From: Sambucus nigra
Taxonomy: Eukaryota; Streptophyta; Magnoliopsida; Dipsacales; Adoxaceae
Assembly: GCA_949130495.1 (NCBI GenBank)
Contig: OX422218.1
Coordinates: forward strand, 39,938,651-40,002,650
DNA: 64,000 nucleotides
Direction: 5' to 3'
The notes beneath the pieces were generated by a model. That model did no database searches. It saw nothing but the letters and a program-made list of their open reading frames with translations, and had not been told where the DNA came from. Positions 1 to 10,680 of the stretch are shown one piece after another (position 1 is the stretch's first letter; every line of letters begins with the position of its first letter). The position numbers were made by a program, and so were the translations under genes.

Positions 1-386
1 CTTTGTACATTGTGTCGGCTGACCAACGTGTATCGTCGTTTGGGATACTGTGACTTTATAACCAAAATATAATATACATATATGATATCAAATAATTTAT
101 TAGACAAAATACATATTGTTTTAAAAATGAAGTTCACACCTGTTTCAAAATCTGCACTACAAGTGTAACAATGTCCAAGGACTTCATTTTTGTACCGCAA
201 TCGCCCCAATTTTCATTTTACATTTTATGGGAAGAAAAAGAAATCTATCAAAATATGGTACTAAATTAAAATAATTACTCAAGTAAAAAACTGATGTTGC
301 AAAAATTGAATCTAGGGTCTGAAAATACCACGTACAAATCAATGTATAGAATAAGCATCACGATGAAACCACATTCTGCAGCGTCC
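1..386. repeat. Module T, right part (dispersed repeat)
   Basis: Non-coding repeat that enters the window already in progress. Its sequence reappears from about 48431 and in the T copies near 8600-9454, 25960-27000 and 57020-58070. It ends at a TTCTGCAG-like site where the 168-bp array starts here and at 48813, whereas at about 27000 and 58065 it runs on into module B. No coding potential was seen. Confidence 0.8.
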
Positions 387-1885
387 TCATAAGAGGCACG
401 AACACTTCACCTGAGACTAATGTAACACGTAGGAACTTACCGCGTAGTCAAGACACACTCGTTTCGAGAATACGACATTAATTTGTAAAAATCTAGACTT
501 AGGCTAAAAAATATGCCGTTAGAGGGTTTAAAAGGCAAAACTTCCCCTAAGCGGCCCAGTAAGAGCCACAAACACCTCCCACGGGACCAACGTAACACGT
601 AGCGACTTACCACGTAACCACTAGACTCTCAGGTTGAGAATACGAGAATAGTTTGTAAAATTTAGACATAGGCATAAAACATGACTTTAGACGGTGAAAG
701 TCCAAAACAACGGCCAAACGACCCCGTGAGAGGCACGAACACCTCACACGAGATCAATGTAACATGTAGGAACTTACAGCGTAGTCACGAGACTCTCGTT
801 TCGAGAATACGATGATAATTTGTAAAAAAATAGACTGAGGCTTAAAAATATGCTGTTAGCGGTTGAAAACCCAAAATAGCCCTTAAATGACCCCGTAAGA
901 GGCACATACACCTCCCAACAGGATAAACTTAATACATAGGGACTTACCACGTAGTCACGCGACTGCTAGTTTGAGAATACGATGATAATTTGCAAAATTT
1001 AGACATAGGCTTAAAACATGAATTTAGAGGATGAAAATCCAAAATAATTCCCAAGCGACCTCGTAAGAGGCACGAACACTTCACACGAGACCAATGTAAC
1101 ACGTAAGAACTTATCGCGTAGTCACAAGACTCACGTTTCGAGAATAAGATGATAATTTACAAAAATCTAGACTTAGGCTTAAGAATATGCCATTAGTGGG
1201 TGAAAACCCAAAACAATGCCTAAAGTGTCCCCTAAGAGGAACGAACACCTCCCACGGGACCAACATAACCCGTAGGGACTTACCTCATAGCCACGGGACT
1301 CTCGGGTTGAGAATATGAGGATAATTTGCAAAATTTAGACTTTGACTTGAAACATGACTTTAGAAGGTGAAAATCCAAAATAACGGCCAAACGACCCCGT
1401 AAGAGGCACGAACACCTCACACGAGTACAATGTAACACGTATGAACTTACAGCGTAGTCACGAGAATGGTTTCAAGAATACGATGATAATGTACAAAAAT
1501 CTTGACTTAGGCTTAAAAATATGTCATTAGAGGGCGAAAACCCATAACAACCCCTAAACGGCCCCGTAAGAGGCACGAACACCTCCCACGGGACAAACTT
1601 AACACATGGGGACTTACCACATAGACACGGGACTCTTGGGTTGAGGATACAATGATAATTTGCAAAATTTGGACTTTGCATAAAACATGACTTTAGAGGG
1701 TTAAAATCCAAAACGAGGCCCAAACGACCCCGTAAGAGGCACGAACACCTCACACGAGACCAATGTAACACGTAGGAACTTACCACGTAGTCACGATACT
1801 CTCGTTTCGAAAATACGACGATAATTTGTGAAAATCTAGACTTAGGCTTAAAACATGTCGTTAATGGGTGAAAACTAAAAATAGC
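387..1885. repeat. R168 tandem array, nine units of about 168 bp
   Basis: The landmark AAGAGGCACGAACAC or a close variant recurs at about 391, 561, 728, 897, 1065, 1234, 1401, 1568 and 1734, giving spacings of 166-170 bp. Units alternate between a type reading CACACGAGAC and a type reading CCCACGGGAC after the landmark, so the true period is a dimer of about 336 bp. The small open frames on the minus strand here are only translations of the repeat. A second nine-unit array is at 48813-50315. Confidence 0.9.
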
Positions 1886-1956
1886 TTCAACCGGGTGAAC
1901 CTTTTTATCGATTGAGTTATTTTTTAGCTTATTTATGTTTAATCGTTGGAGTTCAT

Positions 1957-2560
1957 GTCGTTGAGATTATTTAAATGATAAAACATGTTGGATTTCTTGA
2001 ATAAACAAAGGAAACTCTACTGATTTTTTTTGAAATTATTAGTGTTTTAAATTGATTAACTCAAACATAAATTTGGGAAACATGTTGAGAACTTGGGGTG
2101 GAGCGTATAACTAAAGTAAGACCATTATTGGAAGGGAGTTGTTGATTATTTATTTATGGATTTTGTTGATGTCGTTGAGTTTATTTAAATGATAAAACAT
2201 GTTGGATTTCTTGAATAAAAAAAGGAAACTCTGTCGATTTTTTTTGAAATTATTCAGTGTTTTAATTTGATTAACTTAAACATAAGTTTATGAAACATGT
2301 CGAGAACTGGGGTGGAGCGTGTAACTAAAGTAAGACCATTGTTGGAAGGGATTTGTTGATTATTTTTTATGGCTTTTTTTGATGTCTCCGAGCTAATTTT
2401 AAATGTTAAAACAGGTTGAATATCGTGAATAAACAAAGGAAACTATGTCGAAATTTTCTAAATTTATGAAGCGTTGAAAATTGATTAATTCAAACATATC
2501 CGAATTTGAAAATTGAACGTCGAGGCGCAAAAATGTAAAACGACTATCAAAAATAGCAAA
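1957..2560. repeat. R213 tandem repeat, about 2.8 units
   Basis: Units begin at about 1957, 2171 and 2383 with GTCGTTGAG or GTCTCCGAG. Each contains the landmarks AATGATAAAACATGTTGG and GGAAACTCT, with the third copy more diverged and truncated. The array follows R168 after about 70 bp. The same pair is at 50387-50990. No gene is supported. Confidence 0.8.
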
Positions 2561-2940
2561 AAGAGACACACTTATGATAAAAGTAGATTTTTTTTTCATA
2601 TTATATAATCCAATTATGGTTAACACGTGTGTATTTGTTTCTTGTCACAAATTGATGATGGATTTCATTGCACTAGTTTATTGGATGACTCAAAGTTTCT
2701 TGTGAAATGTGTATTATTTTTGTAGTTGGTGTTATTTTGAACATTTGTTGTAATCATATTCATTTGAATGAAATGAATTGTCTTTAACGAAGAATTGTAG
2801 AATTGAATATGGAGTCATTTTATGTGATAGTTTGGATGCACATTTATTCAGGTTATATCATGGCCAAAATTTATATATATGCATCTTGCAATCTTCTTTT
2901 GGAATTATTTACAGAAAAAAATATGTTTTAGCGACATAAC
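2561..2940. other. AT-rich spacer with no recognised feature
   Basis: This stretch is duplicated at about 50990-51370 with few differences. The short open frames carry no recognisable domain and differ between the copies. It lies between the tandem repeats and the CACTA-like terminus and may be internal to one larger element. Confidence 0.5.
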
Positions 2941-3430
2941 GTGGGTGTTTCTAAAAATCAAATCATATTTTGAATAATGACTTTTAGTGGCACTATAAAT
3001 GACATTTAGCAACATAGAGTGTCGCCTAATTAGATGACATTTTGCGACAAGTTTATAATGTCGCCTAAAAGGAGACATTCTGCGACATGCTATGTATGTC
3101 GCCTAAAATATGACATTCCGCGACAGGTATGGCATGTCACGTAAAGAATGACATTCCGCGACATGTCATTATGTCATAAAAGGTGAGGTATTTTTAATAT
3201 AAAAAATAAATATTAATATGTATTTTAATAAATATATACATTTCGCGACATGTATCCTATCGCGATTGGTATATACATTCCACGATATAGATATGTATGT
3301 CGTGGAATACATTCCCAGACGGCGCTACCGCGGCAGGCAGTCTTATATCGCAAAATGTCTTTTGCGACATAATTAATATATTTCGTGACATAGTTTATGA
3401 GTTGCGAAATGTGTTTTTTCTTGTGATAGT
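2941..3430. mobile_element. CACTA-like terminal region with subterminal repeats
   Basis: From about 3001 there are about five short units (35-40 bp each), each starting GACATT followed by a GCGACAT-type core and a TGTCGCCTAAA-type core. More GCGACAT motifs follow to 3400. The region ends in TTTTTTCTTGTGATAG, close to the reverse complement of the CACTACAAGAAAA end of plant CACTA transposons. Dense short subterminal repeats next to such an end are characteristic of that superfamily. The last bases differ from canonical CACTA, and no opposite end or transposase was seen. Repeated at 51371-51860. Confidence 0.5.
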
Positions 3431-3481
3431 CTTGATTAAAAAAATAATTAAAAAAAGAAAAGAAAAAATAACGATGTCATT

Positions 3482-3930
3482 TCAAAACTGTGTTATAAAG
3501 TTACGGAGTGGTCTTTTGAGACACTAATTACAACGTAATTTTACAAGAGTTCACAACTTTAAATTAACAAAAGTCATAGCGTTTTTCAAGCGTAATATTT
3601 CAAAATTGTTTTATTTTAAACTGTAGAGCTAAATAAGTATTTTGTGAAATAATATTACTGTAATTACGTAGTCGTCATAATTACAATATCATTTTAATTG
3701 AATAATATTGGTATTATTTTAAACAAATGACATTGTTATATAAACAAATCATTTCATTATTTTAGAGTAAACCACGGTGTCAGTTTAACAAAAATTGTTC
3801 CTATTGTAATTTTAATATAACTTATAAGTTTGACTTTTATTTAAATTTTACAGTTTTCTAAAAAAAAATCAAATTAGTAATTATGATATTTGAGTAGTCT
3901 GTTATATGTTATATATTTGAGTAGCCTCTC
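3482..3930. repeat. Repeat X (left edge of module C1)
   Basis: AT-rich block starting TCAAAACTGTGTTATAAAG and containing GGTCTTTTGAGACAC and CCACGGTGTCAGTTTAAC. Copies lie at 17941, 21791, 35255, 51913 and 63220. The copies at 35255 and 63220 are more diverged and lack the LINE sequences, so X is an element in its own right that became the left boundary of module C. The motif style resembles transposon subterminal sequence, but no termini are defined. Confidence 0.65.
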
Positions 3931-4050
3931 CTAGTGGCTCTTACAAGCGGTAAAGAAAAAATAAATAACACTAAAATTTACAAGATCTTATACGAGAAAA
4001 AGAAGACCTTAAATTATATTTAAGTGCCAATTTCTCCTCACGAGTTAAGG

Positions 4051-5601
4051 TCAAAAACTCCACTTAATAATTCTTGATTCTTTCTTTTGAGAGTTATAGT
4101 CCACCAAGTCATCTTCAGTGTTGCCTAGGATATCGAATGAATTGCTATCTCGTCTTTGAATATGTATGTTTCTTCCTTTTTTAATAATTGAATCTTCAAT
4201 AAAAGCCCTAGATTTGGCTGAATTAGGACTCAGGCTGAATTATGACTCAATCCTAAATCAAATTTGGGGAGCTCGACTAATAAATTCAATCCATGACTGA
4301 TTAAATTTGATATATCCTCTAGAGCTGGCATTTCATCTTCAGAAATTGAATTATTATTCTCACTATTGACACTATCGCAATAATCCACTATTTTAGATGC
4401 CAATATAATTGATGATACCACGTCCACTATACGATCCGGTATCACCATTTTCCCCACGCTACCTGATTTAGAGTTTATGCCATGTGCATTACTTATGGTA
4501 TCATATTGAACAAGGCTTGTGTCAACCGGATTCTTGGGGGTATGCTCCATATTATTTGGTAAATCTTTAGAAGTCAACAAGTCAAATTGTTATGAGCCAC
4601 ATGTGGAGTTGAGGTGTAATTTAATCTAGCTAACTGTACGTGATTTTCCTGCTGAACAGGTGGATCCAAATTTTTTCCATTATTCACCACGTGTACAGTT
4701 GGAGCTTCTTGACTTAAGGATATATAGCCACCTGCATCATTAGCCCTAGCATCTAACCCAAAATTCTCTCAGGTAGAGATATGTTTGCCTACAAACTCTT
4801 TTTCCATCTTATTATTCAAGTGAGTTCCATTTTTTTTGAAAAAATGAAAATGTTTTTTCGTACATTGGTTAGAAACTCTTTGAGGTTTCCCGGATCCATG
4901 ATGGGATTTATGCTTGACATTTTTACAATTTGAAATTGTGTGTCCAACACTTCACCATAATCACAAAAAGGTAGGGTATTCACAAAGGAAACTTTTATTG
5001 GAATTTTCTCATTTTCAACTTCAACCACCACAACAGTAGGAAGATTGAAAGAAAAATCACCTTCAATAAGAATCGTAAAATATAAACCATACTTTTGGTT
5101 AATTGTAGATGAGTCGTTTCGACTGGGGATTCCAATGCCGCGAGCAATTTCCAATAATAATCCCTGGTGCAAAAAAACTACAGGTAAATCCAAAAATCGA
5201 ACCCAAACATGGACATATGAGGAAACAAAAGATGAGGGGTTCAAGTTTGGAGACCTATGAAAAATTTAAAAAAAAAAAAATTTCTAATTTTAAGGGGCCA
5301 GGCATCCATTCCCTTGAAAGATCTTCTTGAGAATCAATGTAAATAGTATAATATCCTTTACCTTTGGGAGTAAGCTTCAATGGATTTTGTGGCAGCCCTG
5401 TTTTTGAGGTAATTTTCGTCAACTCCTCTGTAGGTGGAACATGCTTGCTCTTCTCTAAAATCAACCTTCCCAACATGCTAGATTTAAAAGATCGAAGTGA
5501 CTCCGTGTAGACATTTTCAGAGATCCTAATAACAGGAGTGTCGTGATGATAGTGGGGCTGAGGTAGATCGTGAAAGTAAGAAGAAATTTGTGAGGTTCCA
5601 T
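4051..5601 (-). pseudogene. LINE ORF1-type DUF4283/CCHC protein remnant (module C1)
   Basis: Read on the minus strand, the frame begins near 5601 and encodes the DUF4283 architecture typical of plant LINE ORF1 proteins. It has a LGRLILEK segment, a GKGYYTIYIDSQEDL segment, then VWVRFLDLPVV with ARGIGIP, and finally an FCDYG...HTISNC-like zinc knuckle. In this copy the knuckle is damaged: a single-base loss breaks CGGSVGH into another frame. A poly-A/T run near 5265 shifts frame inside the domain. The acidic C-terminal part (4230-4580) is followed by a 17-18 bp tandem duplication encoding LSHNSA/LSPNSA, which puts the last 60 residues in another frame ending at 4051. It lies head to head with the plus-strand LINE fragment starting at about 5584. 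In LINEs such proteins bind the element RNA; this copy is not functional. Confidence 0.8.
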
Positions 5602-7640
5602 GCGCGCCTGAGTGAGCCAGGCAATAGGTGGATTCGCGTGATGGGTCTTCCCCTGCACCTATGGGGGGAAGGAGTTTTTAAAGCTGTTGGTGATAAATGT
5701 GGAGTCCTTGCAAGAGTTGACCATGTTATCTTAATAGGGGAGGAGTTGCGCTGGGCTAGAATCCTCGTACATGGGATGGAGCTCCTCCCAACCAAAATAA
5801 CCATCGCTAGTGGGGGCTGGGTGTTTGTTTTGACCATCTGTGAGAATGTTGAGTTATGTATAAGTGGTGATGTTGCAACTCAAATAGAGGAATGCACTTT
5901 GTTATCATTCGAGGTTCCTGATGCAGATGGGCAACTTCAAACGACATAAAATTCTAGAAAAGAGGTGAACTGTGTCGCCGTGGAGGTTCCTAAGTAGGTG
6001 ATGACCTATGTAGCGGGTTGTGGTAAATGCGATGGAGGCAGGGAATTCGTACCTGGGCATGCTGAGCTGTATACTACGGACATTACGACTACGGCTTCGA
6101 CAGTAACGCTCAAAACAGGAATAGGAGGGGATCTCATCGGAGGCATCTTGGAGGAGAAACAAAAGGTCATCTGCGAGGGAATACTGCTGACCAGTAAACT
6201 GGAGATAGTGGTAGGGAATGGGAAGCTTGTGCCGATTACGGCGTCAACTGGATGGAAAGCCAACGATAGTAGCATCCCCGCACAGGGATGGGAGCTTGAG
6301 ACACTGTTGACCGATGGCGAGGACTCAACATGGAACAAAGCGGGCAGTCCCAGTTCAGACGCTGCACGCGTATGCAGGCCAGACTTGGAGTTGGGTCCAA
6401 CAAAAATTGATTAGCGTGTAGGGTGTAAAGCATTTAATATAGTGAAAGACACTACAAAAGGGATAGAACTAGGTGTGAGTGGAACAGTTATTAATTTTAT
6501 AGAAGGGACAAAAAAGGATGGAAGGGCACAGTGCCACATTGACAACACATGTGTGGAAAAAAATAGTTTATTTATGGAAAAAGGGTGGATTTCTGTAAAG
6601 GGTAATAAAGATCTCAATAATCAGTCTCTAGATGGTAGGGTAGAATTATTAAATAGCAGTAGTAGGGTATATGTCTCTACTCACATGCCACTTTCGGCTT
6701 ATGCGGAATTGGAAAATGAGTGCCCGGGGGTTATTCCTGAAAGGGATGTACAAGTGGAAAAGTATTTAGTCAGTGGCGGATCTCGGGGGATCAAAACCAG
6801 GAAGAAATTATTTATTTCAGCCAGACAAAGGGTTAAACAAGTGGCAGTTAATGGGAGGATCCATATTTCAGGTGTCAAAACTACGCATGCTGTCAATATG
6901 GGTGGATCTGTCAACTCAAACAAGGGGACAATGTGTGAGGATTATAAAGAATGTTGTTCTAACAAACGTGGTGGTTTATTAAACAATTTGTGCAGCAATA
7001 GCGTGGGGACCATACCAAATTCCAAGCAAAAATATCATGTGTCACGGGGGCATTATGATGGAGGCAATAAAATCAGAGAGGGGATGTTTTCGTCTGAGAA
7101 GAGGGTTAAATTAGTAAATATTAATCTGGGGGGGGGGAGAAAATAAGGAAGGAGGGGAGTTAAGGAAAAGGCACGGGTCAGAGGTGTTCATGGAAAAAAA
7201 TAAAGGGAAGAATGACGTTTATCTCGGATCGTCCTTGTTAAATCTCAAAAATATTAAGGCGTTTAGTAGTGTGGGAAAAAAAGGAATAAAAGACAAGGCA
7301 GTGGGGCAATGTAGTGAGGGGGAAAAAGCGATGGTGGTGGCTAGCGAAATGTCGACGGGGGATAGTAAAAAAGAGGATGCGTCTTTTCAGGAACTAAACG
7401 ATTCGAGACTATGGGTAGAGTTAGAGATTCCAAACCAGGAAGAAATTATTAATACTAATGAGGACGAAGGCTGGGACGAAGATCCGATGGGATGGAGGGA
7501 GGACTTATTAGGATCTTTTAGCAACGATGCGGGAATTGTTTTTAAGGGGTGCGAGATGGAGGGGGCCTTCCTTTCTGTGTGGGAGGCGACTTCAATGTGT
7601 TGCGATTCGGAACGGAAAGAAGCAACGGTGGTAGAATTGA
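5584..7640 (+). pseudogene. Second LINE ORF1-type protein remnant, plus strand (module C1)
   Basis: The plus strand opens without an ATG at about 5584 and reads NRWIRVMGLPLHLWGE, then VFKAVGDKCG and ELRWARILV, a signature of plant LINE-derived DUF4283 proteins. A stop follows at 5947. The rest is a long low-complexity, polar linker in pieces (5998-6414, 6442-7146, 7184-7651) separated by stops at 6412 and a shift at the G run near 7130. The last piece contains RLWVELEIPNQEEI and MGWREDLLG and runs into the endonuclease half. The N-terminal endonuclease half with its conserved glutamate is missing between this linker and GGDFN. The strand is opposite to the neighbouring ORF1, so two different LINE 5' parts abut here. 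Confidence 0.75.
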
Positions 7641-8340
7641 TCGATATATGAGAGATTTCTCTAATTTCATTAACGAGATGGAGCTAATGTACTTACCCCT
7701 AGAAGGGGGTTTGTTTACCTGGTCGAGCCTCTGGGATATGTCGTCTTTATCTCAACTAGAAAGATTTCTTATATCATAAGGTTAGGAGGAGCATTTTCCT
7801 GGTGTAATCCAGTCTTGTTTACCTAGGTTGACGTCGGATCATTGTCCTATTCTTCTTGAATGTGGGGGATGGAGGCAAAGGAGGATTCCGATTATATTTG
7901 AGAATATGTGGCTCAAGGAACCGAATTTTGAGGATAGAGTTAGAGATTGGTGGCTTGGATATGAGGTGGAAGGGAACACTAGTTTCAGATTGGCTGTAAA
8001 GCTAAGTTTTCTCAAAGAAGATTTAAGGAAGTGGAACAGAGAAGTGTTAGGTAATATTTAGGTGGTTATAACAAGTTTGATGAAGGAGATAAGAAGTCTT
8101 GATGAGAAAGAAGAGACATACATGCTATCGGAAGAGGAGAGGAGAGTTAGAGAGACTAAAAATGGGGAGTTAGGGAAGAGGTCAATTCAGGAAGAAATCA
8201 GTTGGCGACAAAAACCCAGGGCTCTATGGTTGAGGGAAGGAGAATCGAATACTAAGTTCTTTCACAAAGCCGCTAATGCCCACCGACGCGGGAACTTTAT
8301 AGGCAAAATTGAAGTGGGGGGGGGGGGGAGGTGTTCAAAG
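7549..8340 (+). pseudogene. LINE apurinic-type endonuclease C-terminal half plus linker, RT absent (module C1)
   Basis: One frame from 7549 reads CVGGDFN, then [34 protein letters not shown] and, after the domain, WNREVLGNI, ISWRQK and LWLREGESNTKFFHKAANAHRRGNF. These are the second half of the endonuclease-exonuclease-phosphatase fold, including the Asp-His pair of SDH, and the conserved linker that precedes reverse transcriptase in plant LINE ORF2. In-frame stops occur at about 7777, 7783 and 8059; the second replaces a Trp codon and is shared by other copies. Sequence similarity ends near 8330 in a G-rich stretch, before any RT motif. Confidence 0.85.
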
Positions 8341-8440
8341 AGGCGAGGGAGGTGAGGGGGTCCAAGTGGGGGGAGAGGTGTTCGAAGAGACACTTTGTGT
8401 AATTGGAAAGTTAACTCAAGATTTTGGGATTTTATTACAA

Positions 8441-8600
8441 GGCAAAAAGATATGGGTTATAATTACAAAGCGGTCTTTTGACAAAATATTTACAATGTTA
8501 TTTTATAAAAATTGGCAGTGTTATCTTGAAAAAAGTAGCAGTGGTTTAAATAACAATATTAAAATGCTATTTTATTTAAATTGAATATCTAATGTTACGG
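8441..8600. repeat. X-like sequence closing module C1
   Basis: After the LINE linker the sequence reads GTTATAATTACAAAGCGGTCTTTTGA, in two blocks that resemble the start of repeat X (GTTATAAAGTTACGGAGTGGTCTTTTGA) in the same direction. It closes with ATTTTATTTAAATTG, like the ATTTTAAACTG of X. So module C is bounded by related direct sequences. The same block follows the endonuclease of the copies ending near 25810 and 56870. Confidence 0.5.
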
Positions 8601-9454
8601 ACTAAACGTGGTATACTAGTTTGGTCCTAGCGAGGGCATACATGTATAAATGATGGTAAATAAAGAGATGTATATCAAAGGAATCCCTATTGAAGGCCAG
8701 AACGTAAGTTTGCACCAAGATCTACTATAAACTGTATGCACTAATTTTCCCAATTGCCCCAACTCCAATGTTCCACCAAAATACCTCAACGAGGGTCTAT
8801 GCCTTATGCGACCATATTGTGTTGACCAGAATAAGCTTAAAAACAAAGAATATAATACTTCTACTTTTCATGTATATGTTTTGAACTGTAATGTACACTA
8901 CTCAAATCAGAATGATACGCGTTGAGTAAAATTAGTAAAATATGCTTTGGGCATGGTCGTTTTGAGTAGGGTGTTAAAGTAAAAATAATTACTTTTCATG
9001 AAACCAATAATAAAAATATATGAAATCGATGGTCATCATAAACGTTTCAAATGCATAAATACGCCTACAAAACCTCTAAAACTCGAAGAATGTGGGAATG
9101 TAATGCATGTTGAAAAGTCGGCTAACCAACGTGCATCGTCGTTTACATCGATTGGCCAAAATTTCTTTGTAGGTGTCTATCAGTGGGCCAATGTGCATCA
9201 TTTCAGTGTCGATTGGCTGACTTGACTTTGTGCATTGTGTCGGCTGACCGACGTGCAGCGTCGTTTGGGAAACTGTGCCTTTATAACCTAAATATAATAT
9301 ACATACATGCAATCAAATAATTTATTAGAGAAAATGCATTTTTTTTTAAATGAAGTTCACGCCTGTTTCAAAATATGCACTACAAATGAAACAATGTACA
9401 AGGACTGCATTTTTGTTCCGCAACCGACCCAATTTGGATTTTACATTTTATGGG
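8600..9454. repeat. Module T (dispersed repeat)
   Basis: Non-coding module copied at 25960-27000, 48194-48812 (right part) and 57020-58070. It contains two direct motifs about 127 bp apart, GTCGGCTAACCAACGTGCA and GTCGGCTGACCGACGTGCA. It ends abruptly at 9454 (GGGAAGATA), where the other copies read GGGAAGAAAAAG, marking a recombination junction with the 1.2-kb repeat. Confidence 0.75.
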
Positions 9455-10024
9455 AAGATATATTTATTTAAGACTCATGGGTATAATTTTGGGTTGAATT
9501 CTTGTTCAGTTTTGTTTTTTATATAACGTAACACAATATTATAAAGTTCTTAAATTGTTATGACAAGTTTACACTTTAATACGTTGTCGAATATGTTCTC
9601 GAGTTTTTTAATAGTGAAGTGAAGAAAAATATTTTGCATATAATAATTACAACAAGGAATTAGGTTATAAAGCTTTAGCATATGTGTGAATGGGACCAAT
9701 GCGAAAATGAATTCATTAAAAGAATTAAATTTCAATGTTCCCCTTAAAAACTGATTGTATGAGAGAATTTTTTTAATTTTTTTCAATTTACAATAGCATG
9801 AAGTCAAAACAATATTTGGGTCCGGGAATGTGGGTCCGCGCCAGCGGAACTAATTAATCGCGATATTTTTTCATTAATTAAAAAAACTGTTTTATAGAAT
9901 TTTTTATTAATAAACATAGTTTGTTAGTTATGATTTTTTTTTTAATTTAATCAAAAGTTGTTTAATTTTAATAAAAAAAAAATTATATGAAAATCGTTTT
10001 TTTTGTATAAAAATTTGTTTTTAT
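9455..10024. repeat. Partial 1.2-kb tandem unit (right half) left of the LTR element
   Basis: Matches the right half of the 1.2-kb units, for example the part from about 12604. It shares TTTAAGACTCATGGGTAT, GGGTCCGCGCCAGCGG and AATTAATCGCGATAT. It ends in TTTAT, which is the left target-site duplication of the LTR element that follows. Confidence 0.8.
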
Positions 10025-10295
10025 TGTAGAATTTTATAACTCAATAATCTGTTTCTGTAACACTTCTTAGTATTTTATGGAAGTTAAGGGTGCCTTTATA
10101 TAGCAGCAAACAAGCCCTACGGTTTACAAACTTAAAACAATATAGGTGTTATAAAGAGTTGTTCCTACAAAAAAGGAGAAAAACAAGGTAAACCCCTTTT
10201 TAATAGCACATGTGAATAACCTGCTGATGACTTTTTCTATTTGCTGTTAATTGTTTCCAACGTAGGGTTGTGCATGATATATAATATCCTTATCA
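10025..10295 (-). repeat. 3' LTR of the TruA-carrying element, copy 1
   Basis: A 271-bp sequence TGTAGAATTT...CTTATCA in plus orientation. Read on the minus strand it contains a TATATAAAGG box at about 10104-10092, a likely core promoter. It matches the 270-bp LTR at 43055-43324 over its full length. Confidence 0.85.
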
Positions 10296-10309
10296 TTCCC
10301 CCTCAAGCG
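10296..10309 (-). promoter_or_regulatory. Polypurine tract next to the 3' LTR
   Basis: The minus strand reads CGCTTGAGGGGGAA immediately before the LTR. This is the usual plus-strand primer position in copia-type elements. Copy 2 has TTCAGGGGGAA at 41604-41614. Confidence 0.8.
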
Positions 10310-10489
10310 TAGTGTTGGCGGAGTGGACACACCAAGCTTGATCAAAATTGATTAAAAGTTGAGATTGAAATGACAATCCTTGTTAAGCCTGAAACCAAAA
10401 TCTTTGTGACACCGTTGATAAAGTCTCTAGAACCATAGTGAGCTAAAATGAAGGACAACATCTAGTTGGAGTCTTCCAAATAGGAGATT

Positions 10490-10680
10490 CTAAAATTACT
10501 GAGTTGACTAAGGTTTCACAGTGCAATCAAACCAAGTGAAAAGATCTCCACTATCACCAAAAACCTTGAAAATTTCCAAACACTAGATTCTAAAAATTAC
10601 TGAGTTGACTAAGGTGTGGTTATGAGTGCGAGCAAACCAAGTGAAAAGATCTCCACTATCACCAAAAACCTTGAGAATAA
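10490..10680. repeat. Two-copy internal repeat of the LTR element
   Basis: The string ATTACTGAGTTGACTAAGG starts at about 10495 and 10596, and AAGTGAAAAGATCTCCACTA follows in each. This gives a tandem duplication of about 101 bp inside the element, also present in copy 2. No coding frame spans it. Confidence 0.7.

Noticed and set aside
1472..1786. Minus-strand frame of 104 codons in the R168 array, with SCLLRGRLG and similar segments
   Set aside because: It is a read-through of the 168-bp repeat and recurs with each unit; there is no domain or start context.
391..1885. A CRISPR-like array of regular repeats
   Set aside because: The whole 168-bp unit is repeated with no unique spacers, in a plant-type context.
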